A DNA stretch of 64,000 nucleotides, from contig ML664161.1 of NCBI GenBank assembly GCA_007570785.1, positions 39,679,093-39,743,092 of the forward strand. Direction: 5' to 3'. This document shows positions 42,961-54,895 of the stretch, in pieces; positions within the stretch are counted from its first letter, which is position 1, and every line of letters begins with the position of its first letter. A program made the translations under genes and the position numbers. The stretch comes from Antilocapra americana (taxonomy: Eukaryota; Chordata; Mammalia; Artiodactyla; Antilocapridae). The notes below the pieces were generated by a model. That model saw only the letters and a list, made by a program, of their open reading frames with translations. It ran no database searches and was not told where the DNA came from.

Positions 42961-45859
42961 GATCAAATCTGATGGTGCTGATGAATGAAGTTTCCAGAAG
43001 GCAGTCTACACATAGATCATCTGTCTTCTGTGGCCCAGGTTGCTCAACTTTCTGCCTCTTAAACTTGATTTGTATCCTTTCATCACTCCTGTTGCCTGGG
43101 TACCAGTTAGCCAGGAATCTTAGGTGCTTAGATAGTACCTTTATTCTCAGGTTGAAAGACCATGGAACACAAAAAAGCTAATTAGGAGTAACTTTTGTGG
43201 ACTGAATTAGGTTGGACATATATATGACACCTAAAATTGCTTAGAGAAATATGATGCTAATCCTGCTTTCCAGAAACAGCAGAAAGCATAAGTAATTCAA
43301 GGAGTATACTACATAGTCATTCTTCCTTGAACAGGTTTTTACAAATTCATTTACATTAAGAAGAAATATTTATTTTCATGTTGTTCTGGCAATATAACGA
43401 AGTTACTGCTGATGCAATGCAGTAAGAACAGATGCTTTAGTCACTCAGGGTCATGGGTATTCTGGATCCTTTGGAACAGGTGAAAATTTGAAAAGGTTTC
43501 TTTCACCTTAGAGGATGCTTGGAGTGAAAATTCAGACTTTTGGGATGACCTGGAGATGCCTCCTGTATTCACAAACATCTGTGCACGTCATTACATAGCC
43601 ACCTGTCATGCTGGAAAACTTCTGAAAAGTCCGCAGTGTCTGGATCACTTTCTGGTAAAGATCAACCTAGGTACTGAGACTAAGACTATAATTTTGTAAA
43701 TGATTTCTCCTTACTTGATGCTATTCCATTCTTAACAAATCTTTTAGGACTGGATAATGAACCATGAGAGTTACTGGAAATAACTTTGCCCATAGGAAAA
43801 AAAAGAATAGTGTATTATAAACAGGCTTATTTAAAACAGAAATTAACTTAATCGGTTTAATCAAATGAGAAATTCAGAAAGTTGTTACTCAGACTTGTAT
43901 TTTTTTATATACTAGAATAGACAAGAGCTTTCCGATTTTTCAGTTGCTGAACCATTGTGTCTTACCTTAGAATAAATTAATCCAAAGGAAAAACAAAGGT
44001 ATACCTACCAAAGGTAGCATTGCGTTTCAGAGCTGTATCATCACTTCTGTCATCTCTTATGAATCTATTTACTTAAGTGACTTCCATCAGTTCACTGGTG
44101 TAATTTCTTTAAAACCTCATCAGCAAACATATGTTTTTTGAATGGTTCTTATCTTGGCCTTAAAACGTATTATACTTTTCAGTTCTGGAAGAGAAATGGC
44201 TTTACATTTATATCAAACCAAGTCCTTGGTTGCAGTTAAGGATTGACCTAGTTATTGAAAATGATGGCAAGAGATTGAGCTGGTGATGCAAACTATTACT
44301 GTCTTCTAACATCTCTTTGGCAGTAAATTGCAGTGTAAATTCCAAGCTATGTCTTCTGTCTTCCAATTTTGGTTGCTTTACAGTTTGTCACATAGATGCT
44401 TTATTGTTGCCTGCAGGGGGCTTACACAGCCAAATGGGACAGAGAAAAATCATGAATACACAAGTCAGAAATCAAAGGAATGGTGTTAAAGAGCCACTAT
44501 GTTATAAATAATACATGTATATTTAAACCATCAACTGTATATATGTGAATATTTGCTATATGGATCTATGACTTTTTTTCTTGATAGACTTTTTTGTTTT
44601 TGTTTTTGATATAAGTTTATCAATTTCCTTCCTCTTGAAATCTTATTGGGTACATTTTGTTTCTTTGCTGGGACTCTTATACACTTTCATTATTTTTTGG
44701 GGTCCATTTTCCAGATTTTTGCCCTTCCTGCAGCCTTCAAGGACTTCACCCAAGTCCTTCAGTTTGCAGATAAATAGACATGCTATCCAATACCTCAAAT
44801 CCACAACAGATAACTGAACTATTTAGTAATTAGTACTATGTACTAAACCACTTTGCACAGAATTGATGTTGGGTATTAATATTTATTATTTACACATGCA
44901 AAAAGATATACATATTTATTTCTCTTTAATCCTATCACTGTTTTATAAATATTGTACTTAATCCATCAATAATACAACATGCTTCCATTAATCCCAAGAA
45001 ATAATTAGAAAACATTTATGATAATGATAATATTACTTTGTACAAATATTATACAAACCCCTTAAACCCTTAGGGAAAATCACAGCTGCTGAGAATGTCA
45101 GATACCCTGACTGCTCTGAAATAGATAGTAGGCTGCTGATTTGATATTTAATGGAAAATTAAGCTAATTAAATAGTATTAAAAATAGACATTAACACCTT
45201 GACCTTATATCTTAGCTAAGTTAGATCATCTTTAACATTGAATCCTACCTTATAAATTGTACATGCTGTACTTATTCCTGTAATACATTCTAGTTTCATA
45301 TCCTTTTATAAAGTGTTCCATGACATTTAGCTGTTGACAATAGTTTTCAGTGATGGGTCAAGGTTTTCAATGAGCCTTTGCCACTTGCCTTTATTGTTGG
45401 TCCATGAATGTTGTCATACTAAACTACTTGTTCTGATATGTCATATAAAAGTCGTGACCCTCCTTCATGTCATACTTTTCTTTGAACATGTTTCCAAGAA
45501 GCCATTCAGTGACTGTGCAACTCCATGGTTAGCATAATGCTGGAATTGAAAGGTATTCAGTTTATTCTCTGTATCATAACTTACATAACACAGTACTTCT
45601 TATATGTTTAGAACTACCAGCAGAATCCCAGATTCTGTATTGTGAGTGTCCTTTTTATGCTGTGGCATTGACACTGACAAATTGGAAAAGTTACTTTTTT
45701 GATTGTCAGTTTTAATGCTGGAAATACAATACTACCCCAAAGAGTAGTTGGAAAGTTTAACTTTGGTAACCTGTATGGAAGCATTTAGTGTTCTCATGGG
45801 AACATGCCAGTCCCTCTGTAGGTATGTCTTGTTCTGTCTATTCTTTTCATCTAGACTTC
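42961..45859. other. Unassigned sequence
   Basis: About 2.9 kb with no confident repeat or gene. The part at 44880-45250 is AT-rich with repeated ATTA cores. Short open frames lack recognisable domains. Confidence 0.4.
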
Positions 45860-46070
45860 CTTCCTTTTATCTGGTGGAAATCTTTCTTTCTCTTTGCCTA
45901 TATCTCTTATCAGTCACCACAGTTCTGCTTATGTTATTGTGTCGCATCTCTTTCTACCTTCTGAGGGCAAGGGACTGAGCTTGTTACCTTGTTCTATGCT
46001 ATGGCTAGCACAATACTTTCCGGAAAAGCATACATGATAAGCTATTGTTTCAATTAAATTGAATTTTTGA
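45860..46070 (+). mobile_element. L2 3' end (diverged)
   Basis: TTTATCTGGTGGAAATCTTT, CTTCTGAGGGCAAGGGACTG, TATGGCTAGCACAATACTTT and GATAAGCTATTGTTTCAATT follow L2 3' order ('gagggcagggact', 'ccagcacagtgcc', 'caataaatatttgttgaa'). Confidence 0.55.
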
Positions 46071-46173
46071 ATCAAGCCAAATTAGTCTTTCAAAATTCAG
46101 TTTCTGTAGAAGACATTCTCTTCTCTCACATAGTACTCAGTTACTCATTGTAATCTTACCACATGTGTGTGTT

Positions 46174-46204
46174 GAGAGAGACAGACAGACAGAGACAGAC
46201 GCAA
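46174..46204. repeat. (GACA)n-like simple repeat
   Basis: Short imperfect run of GAGA and GACA units following a TGTG stretch. Confidence 0.8.
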
Positions 46205-46629
46205 GGGAGGTTGGGGAGAAGCAGCATCAAGTCAAGGCCTACCACTTGACGTGGTGGTAGGGAATTAGGGATTAAGGAATTCTTTCTACTTGTGAAAGAC
46301 CATTTTTTTTTTCTTCTGAGTCAATCAAGAGATAGCATTGTGAGAAAGGTGGAATCAAAATCTAGAAACCAAGATGAGCCCACAGACAGAGGAACAGCAG
46401 GTCCAGGTGGAAGAATAGAGAAGCATGTGTGGGCATCGAGCGTCTCAGGGAGGCGCTTATGGTTTGGGACTTGAGGAAGATTTCCATGGCGAGGGCACAA
46501 GGCAGGCCTCACTAAGCTGGGTGCTGCCAGGGAGCCGTCGGGCACTGAGCCTGCAGCTGGTGCACCCTGTTCTTTCCAGGCTTCACTTTATTACTTTACA
46601 ACCAAGTAGCTTCAGACCAAGTAGCTTCA
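46205..46629. other. Unassigned sequence, locally GC-richer
   Basis: 46370-46560 is richer in G and C than its surroundings and gives overlapping short open frames on both strands. None shows a known domain. Confidence 0.4.
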
Positions 46630-46800
46630 TGTTTGCAGAAGGTTTAGCAATCATGTTTTATTAATGAATCCTTACGGCTTTGCTCTGGGCTACATCTGTG
46701 TTATTAGCCTTATTTCATAGACCAGAAGGCTGAGGTACGGAGGCATTCAGCATCCAAATCCAGGCAGAAAGTGAAAGGCCGTAGGCAGACAAAGCAAGAG
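46630..46800 (-). mobile_element. MIR SINE (diverged)
   Basis: Inverted MIR traces: TTATTAATGAATCCTTACGG, TTATTAGCCTTATTTCATAG, AAGGCTGAGGTACGGAGGCA. The 3' half is poorly kept. Confidence 0.5.
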
Positions 46801-46899
46801 GAGTCTCTGTTCTTCAGCACCTTAAAAAGATGAAGCTGACTTAACACTGTTCTGCTCTCCCCCTTCTCAAAATACCTGTCACTTTTTTTTTTTTTGTCA

Positions 46900-47270
46900 A
46901 CTTGACTTCCTCTTCAGAGCCAGCATGATAAGAATAAGGTAATCCCATTTTTATTAAAGTGAAAGGAAAAAAGAAGAAACATGCTACAGAACTGTCACGA
47001 AAATCCCATTAATCATCCAGGTAATCAAATTGTGGGGCACGGAGATCAGTGTTAGCGGCCGATGTCCAAAACTAGCCACTTAGGCCTGTCATGGGTGACG
47101 GCTCCACCATCTTTCCTGTTGCCCAGGGAACGCTCAGGCAGTTCTGTCCAAAGGGGTGGATGTGGAGAGGGAGGGAGGAGTCAGCGAGAGCCCTGCCTGG
47201 ATGCTCTGGAGGAGATGAGTTTAATCTGTAGGGAAGAGTGGCAAGATTATAAGTTAAAAAGGAAGTCTAT
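46900..47270. other. Repeat-poor block, candidate conserved noncoding element
   Basis: No repeat recognised. Contains CCCATTAATCATCCAGGTAA and CAAATTGTGGGGCACGGAGA with several CpG sites (near 46998, 47040, 47057 and 47099), unusual for this AT-rich, CpG-poor window. Function unknown. Confidence 0.28.
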
Positions 47271-48169
47271 TTGAAATTCCCAGCTTATTTTTTGAATAGC
47301 CTCAGACATGCCTATTTGGATTTTGGTCACTAAACTCAGGCCACCAGAAATGCCCTTTATGTCTTCACTATTTGCTGTATCATTCACTCTTCTGAAAGGC
47401 CAGCTCAGTATTATAAAACCTTCCAGCTACCACACTGTCCCGAGAGTGAATGGCCGCTGCTCTGTTACACTGTTTCCATCCATGTGCATGGGTGTGTGTG
47501 AGTGGAGAGCTTCATTAAGTTGGCATGGAAACCTTGCCTCACTCTTGATGTTTGTAAACACCTCTAGTTTGTCTTCCTACTTTAGAAACCTCCTCTTTCA
47601 GGTAAAAGGTGTCATGCATGTATTGATGTTCTCATTCACATCTGGCCTCAGTAGGAGGGCTTGCATCATTTCAAGGCTAGCTATGAAAATTAGAAAAGAA
47701 ATCCTAATGCCTTTTCATCTCAAGGCTTTGATTTATGGGTGTGAGAAGAAAGAAGCCTTCACACCTCATCCGTTTTTGAGTTTGTGAGGAAGGCTTTTAG
47801 ACTTAGGGCTAGTGATCAGCATGTAGATTAAAAAGGAGAGTGAGAGTTTGAACCTATAAAGGGGACGTTCTGCAGTATTCAACCCATTCATTTCTTTCAC
47901 AAAAGAGAGAATTTTGGATGAATAAAAATTACAGATCAAAGTCAGTGTGAAGAAGGTGTGCTCCCGTGACGTGTTCCCGCGTCTGTGTTGCACTCTTGGG
48001 CATACACACAGCAGCCGTCCTGGCCATCTGCCAGGGCCTCTCAGGAGTTGTGTTTGTCACACCTTTAGAAGAAAAAACTGCCAGAGTGACCGCTGGTGCT
48101 CAGTCTGCTTCATCAGCCTGCTGATTTGGGGGCCTTTGGCCTCCAGGCAAACCAGTGCAGGGTAATGGG
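47271..48169. other. Unassigned sequence with one 159-codon open frame
   Basis: A plus-strand frame is open from ATG 47308 to 47787. The peptide shows no domain, signal or composition that I recognise. In 64 kb read in six frames, about one such length is expected by chance. Not called a gene. Confidence 0.35.
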
Positions 48170-48660
48170 AGCCTCACAGGGGAATTCAAATAGAACCAGG
48201 AGCTGAGCCTCTGCTTCCTGACAGGTCACCTCAGCTGCCTCCGCTGTCCCAACAGGGGCTGGCCGGCGTTCCAGACTCAGCCTCCTGCAGTATTTTAAAT
48301 AAGACCTTATTTTGTCTTCTCTGTATCAGGGGTTCTGATTGCCAGATTTCTGAGCTAATTAAGTAAAAGGAGCAGAGACGGATCTTGCCCCCTCCCCTCT
48401 TTAGTGAGTTATTGGCAGGATTTCCAGTGTTTTAGGTCAGAGTTTATGGAATCACGTCAGAAAGTGCTCTGACTGGCAGTTCCAGTCACCAGCGTGGCAG
48501 TCAGAAAGCACAGGGTGAACTCAAAGGAGCTTCCCGTACGCAGATGACATTGCCTCCCACAGCCTATGTGGGATGGCCACTGACTTCTGGTTTCACAAAA
48601 TTTTATGAAGGGGTTCTTGACATTTTAAAGATGGATGGAGATTGTGACCTGTTCCTTGCT
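48170..48660. other. Repeat-poor block, candidate conserved noncoding element
   Basis: Mixed GC content, no repeat recognised. Includes GAGCTAATTAAGTAAAAGGA and several CpG sites near 48240-48265. Candidate only. Confidence 0.25.
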
Positions 48661-48705
48661 CTGTCCTCTGCTTGTCACAGAGTAAATACTTAAAAAATGT
48701 TATTT

Positions 48706-49167
48706 GTTTTTTTAATTGGAGGATAATTGCTTTACAATTTTATGTTTGTTTCTGCTATACAACAACATGAATGAACCATAGTTATATATAAATTATATAT
48801 ATGTGTATATATATATATATCCCCTCTTTCTTGAGTCTCCCCCGATCCCGCCCGTCTAGGTCGTCACAAAGCACCTGGCTGGGCTCCCTGTATCACTCAG
48901 CAGCTTCACACTAGCTATCTCTGTTACACATGATAGTGTATGCATGTCAGTGTTACTTTCTCAACTTATCCCGCCCTCTCCTTCCCCCACTGTGTCACAA
49001 GTCCATTCTCTACATCTGCATCTCTTTCCTTCCCTGCAGATGGGTTCATCAGGACTACTTTTCTAGATTCCATATGTATGTGTTAATATACGATGTCTTG
49101 TTTTTGTCTTTCTGACTTACTTCACTCTGTATGGAAGGCTCTCGGTTCATCCGCCTCACTACAACAA
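48706..49167 (-). mobile_element. L1 3' end (artiodactyl type)
   Basis: Antisense L1 3' UTR and end of ORF2 region: TTTTTTTAATTGGAGGATAA, CTGCTATACAACAACATGAA, TAGATTCCATATGTATGTGT, CTGACTTACTTCACTCTGTA. An internal TA-rich expansion sits at 48784-48820. 5'-truncated near CATCCGCCTCACTACAAC. Confidence 0.9.
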
Positions 49168-49600
49168 AGACACTTGAATTGAGCTCATTTACTTTAATAC
49201 TGGATCCCCAGAAAATGTAAATTGCATCAGGCACATCTGACTTAACACAACAAAAATAAAGGTGGGGATGGACACCTGAAAATTACTTTCTGTCTTGATC
49301 TCACTGCTGCCTACAACATATGATGTTGCTGGACTGGTTCCCCTTTTGTGCTTGCTTTTGCTGTGTTCGACAGTTGGTAATATTCCAGGCCATCTGTCTG
49401 CCTAGGCCAGTTAGGTGTAGTGCATCAGAGATTTTCTTCTGCATAGAGGTCTTAGTCACAGAAGGAGTAAGGTCAACTATTGGAGGACGAGCTCAAAGTG
49501 TGGAATACTTCCCAGAATATAGGTGTTGAGAGTGGGAAACTGGACAAAGGCATAGAAAGTAAATGAAATGGAGATGAAGACACATAACTACATATATGCC
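49168..49600. other. Unassigned sequence
   Basis: No gene or repeat recognised. Confidence 0.35.
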
Positions 49601-49809
49601 GTGCCATGCTAAGTCACTTCTGTTGTATCTGACTCTTTGCGACCCCATGGACTATAGCCTGCCAGGCTTCTCTGTCCATGGGATTCTCCAGACAAGAATA
49701 ATGGAGTGGGTTGCCATTCCCTTCTCCAGGGGACCTTCCCGACCCAAGGACGGAACCTGGTCTCCTGCATTGCAGGCATATTTTTGCCATCTGAATCACC
49801 AGGGTAGCC
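49601..49809 (-). mobile_element. Bov-tA/Bov-A2-type SINE
   Basis: Inverted full-length SINE: GTGCCATGCTAAGTCACTTC to GAATCACCAGGGTAGCC. The inverted B-box is changed (AGGACGGAACC). Confidence 0.95.
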
Positions 49810-49811
49810 AT

Positions 49812-49872
49812 AGTTGTGTGTGTATATATGTGTGTGTATATGTGTATATATATGTATATGTACATATATATC
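49812..49872. repeat. (TG)n/(TA)n simple repeat
   Basis: Alternating TGTG and TATA words over about 60 bases directly at the head end of an inverted SINE. Confidence 0.9.
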
Positions 49873-50176
49873 TTTTGTTCACTCTGTACATGTATATGCA
49901 TACACACATATGTAGAACCACAGAATTTCTGTTCACAGAAGTGGGCAGATAACAGATGGATTCTTTTCAGGTTCTATGTTTATTTAAATATTTGGCATTT
50001 TATTTTAATGAAAAGTTTCTTTGCATCTATACTTCTGATTTTTAGCCAGAATTAATAGCCTAATATGATTATAGGCTGTTTTCAAGCTTTAATGGCTTTA
50101 AGAATATTTCCATTAACCTGTCACTATTTTGTTATATGCCTAATTTCTTTATTTGGAGGTCCCTTTTGTCACTAAA
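49873..50176. other. Unassigned sequence
   Basis: About 300 bases, nothing recognised. Confidence 0.35.
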
Positions 50177-50369
50177 GGGCTTCGCAGATAGCTCAGTTAG
50201 TAAAGAATCTGCCTACAATGCAGAAAACCTCAGCTCGATTTCTGGGTCAGGAAAATCCCCTGGAGAAAGGAAAGGCTACCCACTCCAGTATTCTGGCCTG
50301 GAGAATTCCATGGACTGTATAGTCCATGGGGTCACAAACAGTCGGAAATAACTGAGCAACTTTCACTTT
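50177..50369 (+). mobile_element. Bov-tA SINE
   Basis: Forward SINE: GGGCTTCGCAGATAGCTCAG head, TTCTGGCCTGGAGAATTCCA, then the GGACTGTATAGTCCATGGGG subfamily block and a tail ending AGCAACTTTCACTTT. The B-box is altered (AGCTCGATTTC). Confidence 0.95.
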
Positions 50370-51346
50370 GCCAGTAAACAAAGCTTTCAGTTTTATTTAT
50401 TAACACTAAGATGTGAGTGACCTGAAATGATATTCCCCTTAGGCATCATTTCATCTCATAAGATGAAGCACAACAGTGATTAAACCAAAGATCCAGGTTG
50501 CTAGTGGCGGATTTCAAAGAGGCAACTATTGATCAATGGGGAGATAGTTTTATGGCCTGGGTCCTTTCATGACATTAACTCTTACTGCTTAAGCTTAGTC
50601 GACTAATGGATGAATAAAGTTCAACCCATATGACATAAAAGATAACAAGCACAAAACTGTCCTAAAATTAAAAGGATGTGATTTTAAGAAACTATGAAAA
50701 ATCAGCTCAGTATGTTTTCAGGTCAAATAAGAGATGAATGTTTTTCCTAACTTGGGGTATTTCCTCTATGCTTCAACTTTCTCACATCAGTGATTACTCT
50801 ATACTTTCTGGGTAGAGTGACAGCACAAATTAAAATTGCTAAACTCTACTAACTCAAATAAGTTTTACCAGACCTGGTATAATTATTATGAAACTGTGTT
50901 ATGTCATCTGCTTTTTCTCTAGTGCCAGCAAAGTGGTATATTCTGCATTAATAGATTTTCCAGGTAATTGAAGTTTAATTTTTAAATAACAATTTTTTAA
51001 CAATCCTTAATGTAAATTTTTACAAATTATTCTGTGTATCCCCTGCATTCTTAGAGCACAATGATTGCTATTCAACATGGTAATGATTAATGACCCAGAT
51101 CATTGGTATAAATAGGAGCTGTACTCTGAGATACTGTACTAAAGCCTTCAGGTTTTACTAGGTTATTGAAGCCTGGTTGTCCCTGTTCTGAATGCTTCCT
51201 AAGTCATTGCATTCTTTTGGTAGTTTTCTGCCTCTTTCCTTAGTGTTCCTACTACTGCTTACTATTCTTATTGTAGGTAAAAGATACATATTTTGATACA
51301 TGGGATTTATAACCCTTTTTTTTGTATTGTGGTACAACAGTAGATT
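50370..51346. other. Unassigned sequence
   Basis: About 980 bases. AT-rich near 50940-51040. No gene or repeat recognised. Confidence 0.4.
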
Positions 51347-51770
51347 ATTTTTAAAATTAGGGTATAGTTTCTTTACAATGTTGTACAATCAGCTGTATTT
51401 ATACATGTATCCCCTCTCTCTAGCTCCTCCCTCCCACCTGCCCCCATCCCTCCTCACTAGTCATTACAGAGCTCCAAAATGAACTAGCTGTGGTATATGG
51501 CAGATTCCCACTAGCTATATTACATATCAGTCCCAGTCACCCAGTTGATCTCACCCTCTTCTCACCTCCCATGCCCACACGTCCATTTTCAATATCTGTG
51601 TCTCTCTCCCTTGTTTTCCAATAGGTTCATCTGTACATTTTTCTAGATTCCACATATATGTGTTAATATATAGTATTTGCTTTACTCTTTCTGACTTACT
51701 TCACTCTGTATAGCAAACTCTACTTCTCTACAAGTGAACCCAATTTATACCTTTTTATAGCTGATTTATA
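51347..51770 (-). mobile_element. L1 3' end (artiodactyl type)
   Basis: Antisense L1 3' UTR: GGGTATAGTTTCTTTACAAT, CCCCTCTCTCTAGCTCCTCC, GTGTTAATATATAGTATTTG, CTGACTTACTTCACTCTGTA, ending in CTTTTTATAGCTGATTTA. 5'-truncated. Confidence 0.9.
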
Positions 51771-51832
51771 ACCTATTTTGGACATTCATAGACTTGTTTT
51801 CTGGCTGAATTTTCTGTTCGCATACTATTGAT

Positions 51833-52823
51833 TTGTTGTTGTTCAGTCACTAACTTGTGTCCAACTCTTTGTGACCCCATGGATTGCAGCACGCCAGGCT
51901 TCCCTGTCCATCACCGACTCCCGGAGTTTACTCAAACTCGTGTCCATTGAGTTGGTGATGTCATCCAACCATCTCATCCTCTGTCGTCCCCTTCTCCTCC
52001 TGCCCTCAATCTTTCCCAGCATCAGGGTCTTTTCAAATGAGTCAGCTCTTCACATCATACAGCCAAAGTATTGAAGCTTCGGCATCAGTCCTTCCAGTGA
52101 ATATTCAGGATTAATTTCCTTTAGAGTTGACTGCTTTGATCTCTATGCAGTACAAGGGACTCTCGAGAGTCTTCTGTGGTACCACAATTCAAAAGCATCA
52201 ATTCTTTGGCATTCAGCCTTCTTTATGGTCCAACTGTCACATCTCTACCTGACTACTGGAAAAACCATAGGTTTGACAGCATGGACCTTTGTAGGCAAAG
52301 TGATGTATCTACTTTTTAATATGCGATCTAGGTTTGTCATAACTTTCCTTTCAAGGAGCAAGCATCTTTTAACTTTATGGCTGCAGTCATCATCCTCAGT
52401 GATTTTGGAGCCCAGGAAAATAAAGTATGTCATTGTTTCCATTGTTTCCTTATCTATGTGTAATGAAATAATGGGATCAAATTGCCATGATCTTAGTTTC
52501 TTGAATGTTGAGTTTTAAGCCAGCATTTTCACTCTCCTTTTTCACCTTCTTCAAGAGCCTGTTTAGTTCCTCTTCACTTTCTGTCATAAGGGTGGTATCA
52601 TCTGCATATATGAGGTTATTGATATTTTTCCTGGAAATCGTGATTCCAGCTTGAGCTTCATCCAGGCTAGCATTTCATATGATGTACTCTGCATAGAAGT
52701 TAAATAAGCAAGGTGACAATATACAACCTTGGGATACTCCTTTCCCAGTTTTTAGCCAGTCTGTTGTTCCATGTTTAGTTCTAACTGTTGCTTTTTGTCC
52801 TGCATACAGTTTTGAGCAGGCCA
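51833..52823 (-). mobile_element. BovB LINE, 5'-truncated (~1 kb)
   Basis: Antisense BovB 3' kilobase: TTGTTGTTGTTCAGTCACTA at the 3' end, CTTTCCCAGCATCAGGGTCT, GGACTCTCGAGAGTCTTCTG, ATAAGGGTGGTATCATCTGC, TGACAATATACAACCTTGGG. The truncation lies near 52823. It is the longest of the three BovB pieces here. Confidence 0.94.
52245..52442 (-). pseudogene. BovB reverse transcriptase C-terminal remnant
   Basis: Minus-strand frame with YFIFLGSKITEDDDCSHKVK and LPTKVHAVKPMVFPVV, the same C-terminal reverse transcriptase segment seen in the BovB at 20092. The frame breaks downstream, where the other copy reads IMYGCE. Not functional. Confidence 0.85.
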
Positions 52824-53039
52824 TGCCTAAATTTTGTTTCTCCTGAAGTGGACTCCAAACAAGATGTGAGTGCCAGTAGTTTATTTGGGAAATAATCTCA
52901 GGAGAAATGAGTAGTGGAATGTAGAAGTAGGATCAAGAGTGCAGGAAAGCCATCAAGGGTGTGTTATGTATTCCTAGGGATCAGCTTCACTGGGAAATGT
53001 TGGGACACTGTAAAGAATGAAGATCAGAGCTTTCTGACC
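52824..53039. other. Unassigned, perhaps an old repeat
   Basis: The phrase GCCAGTAGTTTATTTGGGAA and its context feel like an old repeat. Possibly related sequence resumes after the L1 at 53239. I cannot name the family. Confidence 0.3.
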
Positions 53040-53238
53040 TCTATATAACACGTATAACTAATAAGGACCTACTGTAAAGCACAGGGGACTCTCTCCAATA
53101 CTCTGTAATGACCTATATGGGAAGAGACTCTAAAAAGGATTAGATACATGTATATGGATAACATTTACTTTGCTGTAGAAACTAATACAACATTTTAAAT
53201 CAACTACACTCCAATAAATTCTTTTTTTAAAAAAAAGG
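53040..53238 (+). mobile_element. L1 3' end, sense orientation
   Basis: Ruminant L1 3' UTR in forward orientation: AATAAGGACCTACTGTAAAG, CTCTGTAATGACCTATATGG, ACTTTGCTGTAGAAACTAAT, CAACTACACTCCAATAAATT and a mixed T/A tail. 5'-truncated to about 200 bases. Confidence 0.92.
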
Positions 53239-54789
53239 CAGGGAAGCTGAGGATTTGTCCTCCCACTTCCATCTGTCATTAGTTGAGAGCTGTTCCTGGG
53301 GACATTAATTTCCCAGTACTTCTATCCTGCCCTGTAAATGCCAAGAGAAAGCCCTCCAGTGGAGAGTCACATGGGCTTGCAGTAGGACATAGTGAACATT
53401 TTCTGAAATGAAATTTCCCAAGTAAATTTGGGCAGTTCACCAATAGCATCTGCTATCAGTAGGTTACCATGAAGGAACCTTTGACTATATGAGGGGCCAC
53501 TCTATTTAATATCTTTTTTGAATTCTAGCACACTCTGTTACTAGATGCTATTTTAAATTGTTGGACCCTTCTCTGATTCTGACATAGGCTAGGGCTGGCT
53601 ATATGTAGCACTTTATTAATCGTGTTGCAGTTTATTTTCTTCTCCTATCTTAATGCTTTCTTTTCTGATCTTATTGGTAGATATCTTGGGGAAAAAAAAG
53701 AGTAAATTTTTTTTTTTTTTTTTTTTTTATTTAAAGTGCTCAGCCTAGGTTAGCCAGTTCTCAACATGGTGCCCTATTTGTGGATGTTCTTCTTTACCCT
53801 CTGACAGGTGGATTGTGCATGCTCTGTAATATTCTCATGGCAAGGACTGGGATGCCAGTTTTGCAGAGTCTCTGCTTGAGAAGCAACGTGTGGCTTTTTT
53901 TTTTGGTGGTACTGGGTTCCATTATGATTGTATGTGGTAACTTTCCACTAAGTCTGTTCACTCTCTACCCTCCAGGTACATATTACATGTCTTATACAGA
54001 CAAACTCTCTTTTCTCATACACAGGCAACAGATGTGATTAGAGGGAAATCTAATTTATCTGGAGTACTCCAGAAATGGAAGGAAACTACTTCACAGCAAT
54101 ATTTGCAAATGCATTCATCAGAGCCACCTAGACATTCCAACACTAGCAGATGATGGCTTTGTGATATCTATGTGGTCTGTTTGGAACTGCTTTCTAATGG
54201 CCCATATAAATTCACACCTTTTTATGCTTCTACATGGTGTTTAATATATAAGACAAATATGTTGGACAAGGGGAGGTTAGGGTGGTGTGGACAGATTTTT
54301 ATTCTTTGAGTCTCTAATTGTCTTCCTAAGTGTAGCAGAAATTCCTGGATTATCTGTTAGATTTGTATAAATAGGCTGTTGGTAAGGTATTTTAGAAATG
54401 CCTTATTGTTTCTTCTCTTGCTTGGATATGATTTTAGATCTCACATCCCTTCTGACTTATTTATTTGCACATTGATTCAAAATTTAAGACATAATTGGTT
54501 GCCTACTGTATTAGACATGAGGTCTTCATGTTCTCTAGGTATTCAGCCACCACACATTCATTTTATTTTCTGCATGCGTGTCTTCATATAGTTAAGCAGG
54601 AAAACACAAAGGGGGAAATTATGAGATGACAGAAAATTTTAAGAAGTTTTGTAGGCCCTTTTATTGGTGGGTAGAGGAGAAAGTAGGTTACTTCTATATC
54701 TTGAATGCAGCATAGAATCATGGAACCAGAACTAGAAGAACATTGTTTGAAGGGAGCAGCTGCCTTAGGTGCAGACGCTCTGGGTCAGC
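53239..54789. other. Unassigned sequence with a poly-T run
   Basis: A 22-base T run at 53707-53728 could mark an inverted retroposon tail, but no body is recognised downstream. Positions 54460-54540 hold a weak MIR/L2-like phrase. No gene seen. Confidence 0.4.
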
Positions 54790-54895
54790 AGCATGAAAAT
54801 GACACTGACCTGTTGATTTTAGGCACAGATGTACCTTTCTCTGAGACATCAGGCAAACCCCTCTGAGCCTCAGTTTCCTCTTCTGTAAAAGGAAA
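54790..54895 (+). mobile_element. MIR SINE fragment
   Basis: The 3' MIR core phrase GAGCCTCAGTTTCCTCTTCT followed by GTAAAAGGAAAT is clear. The 5' part is decayed. Confidence 0.6.

Noticed and set aside
49596..49952. 118-codon plus-strand and 97-codon minus-strand open frames
   Set aside because: Both run through a SINE and the TG/TA simple repeat beside it.
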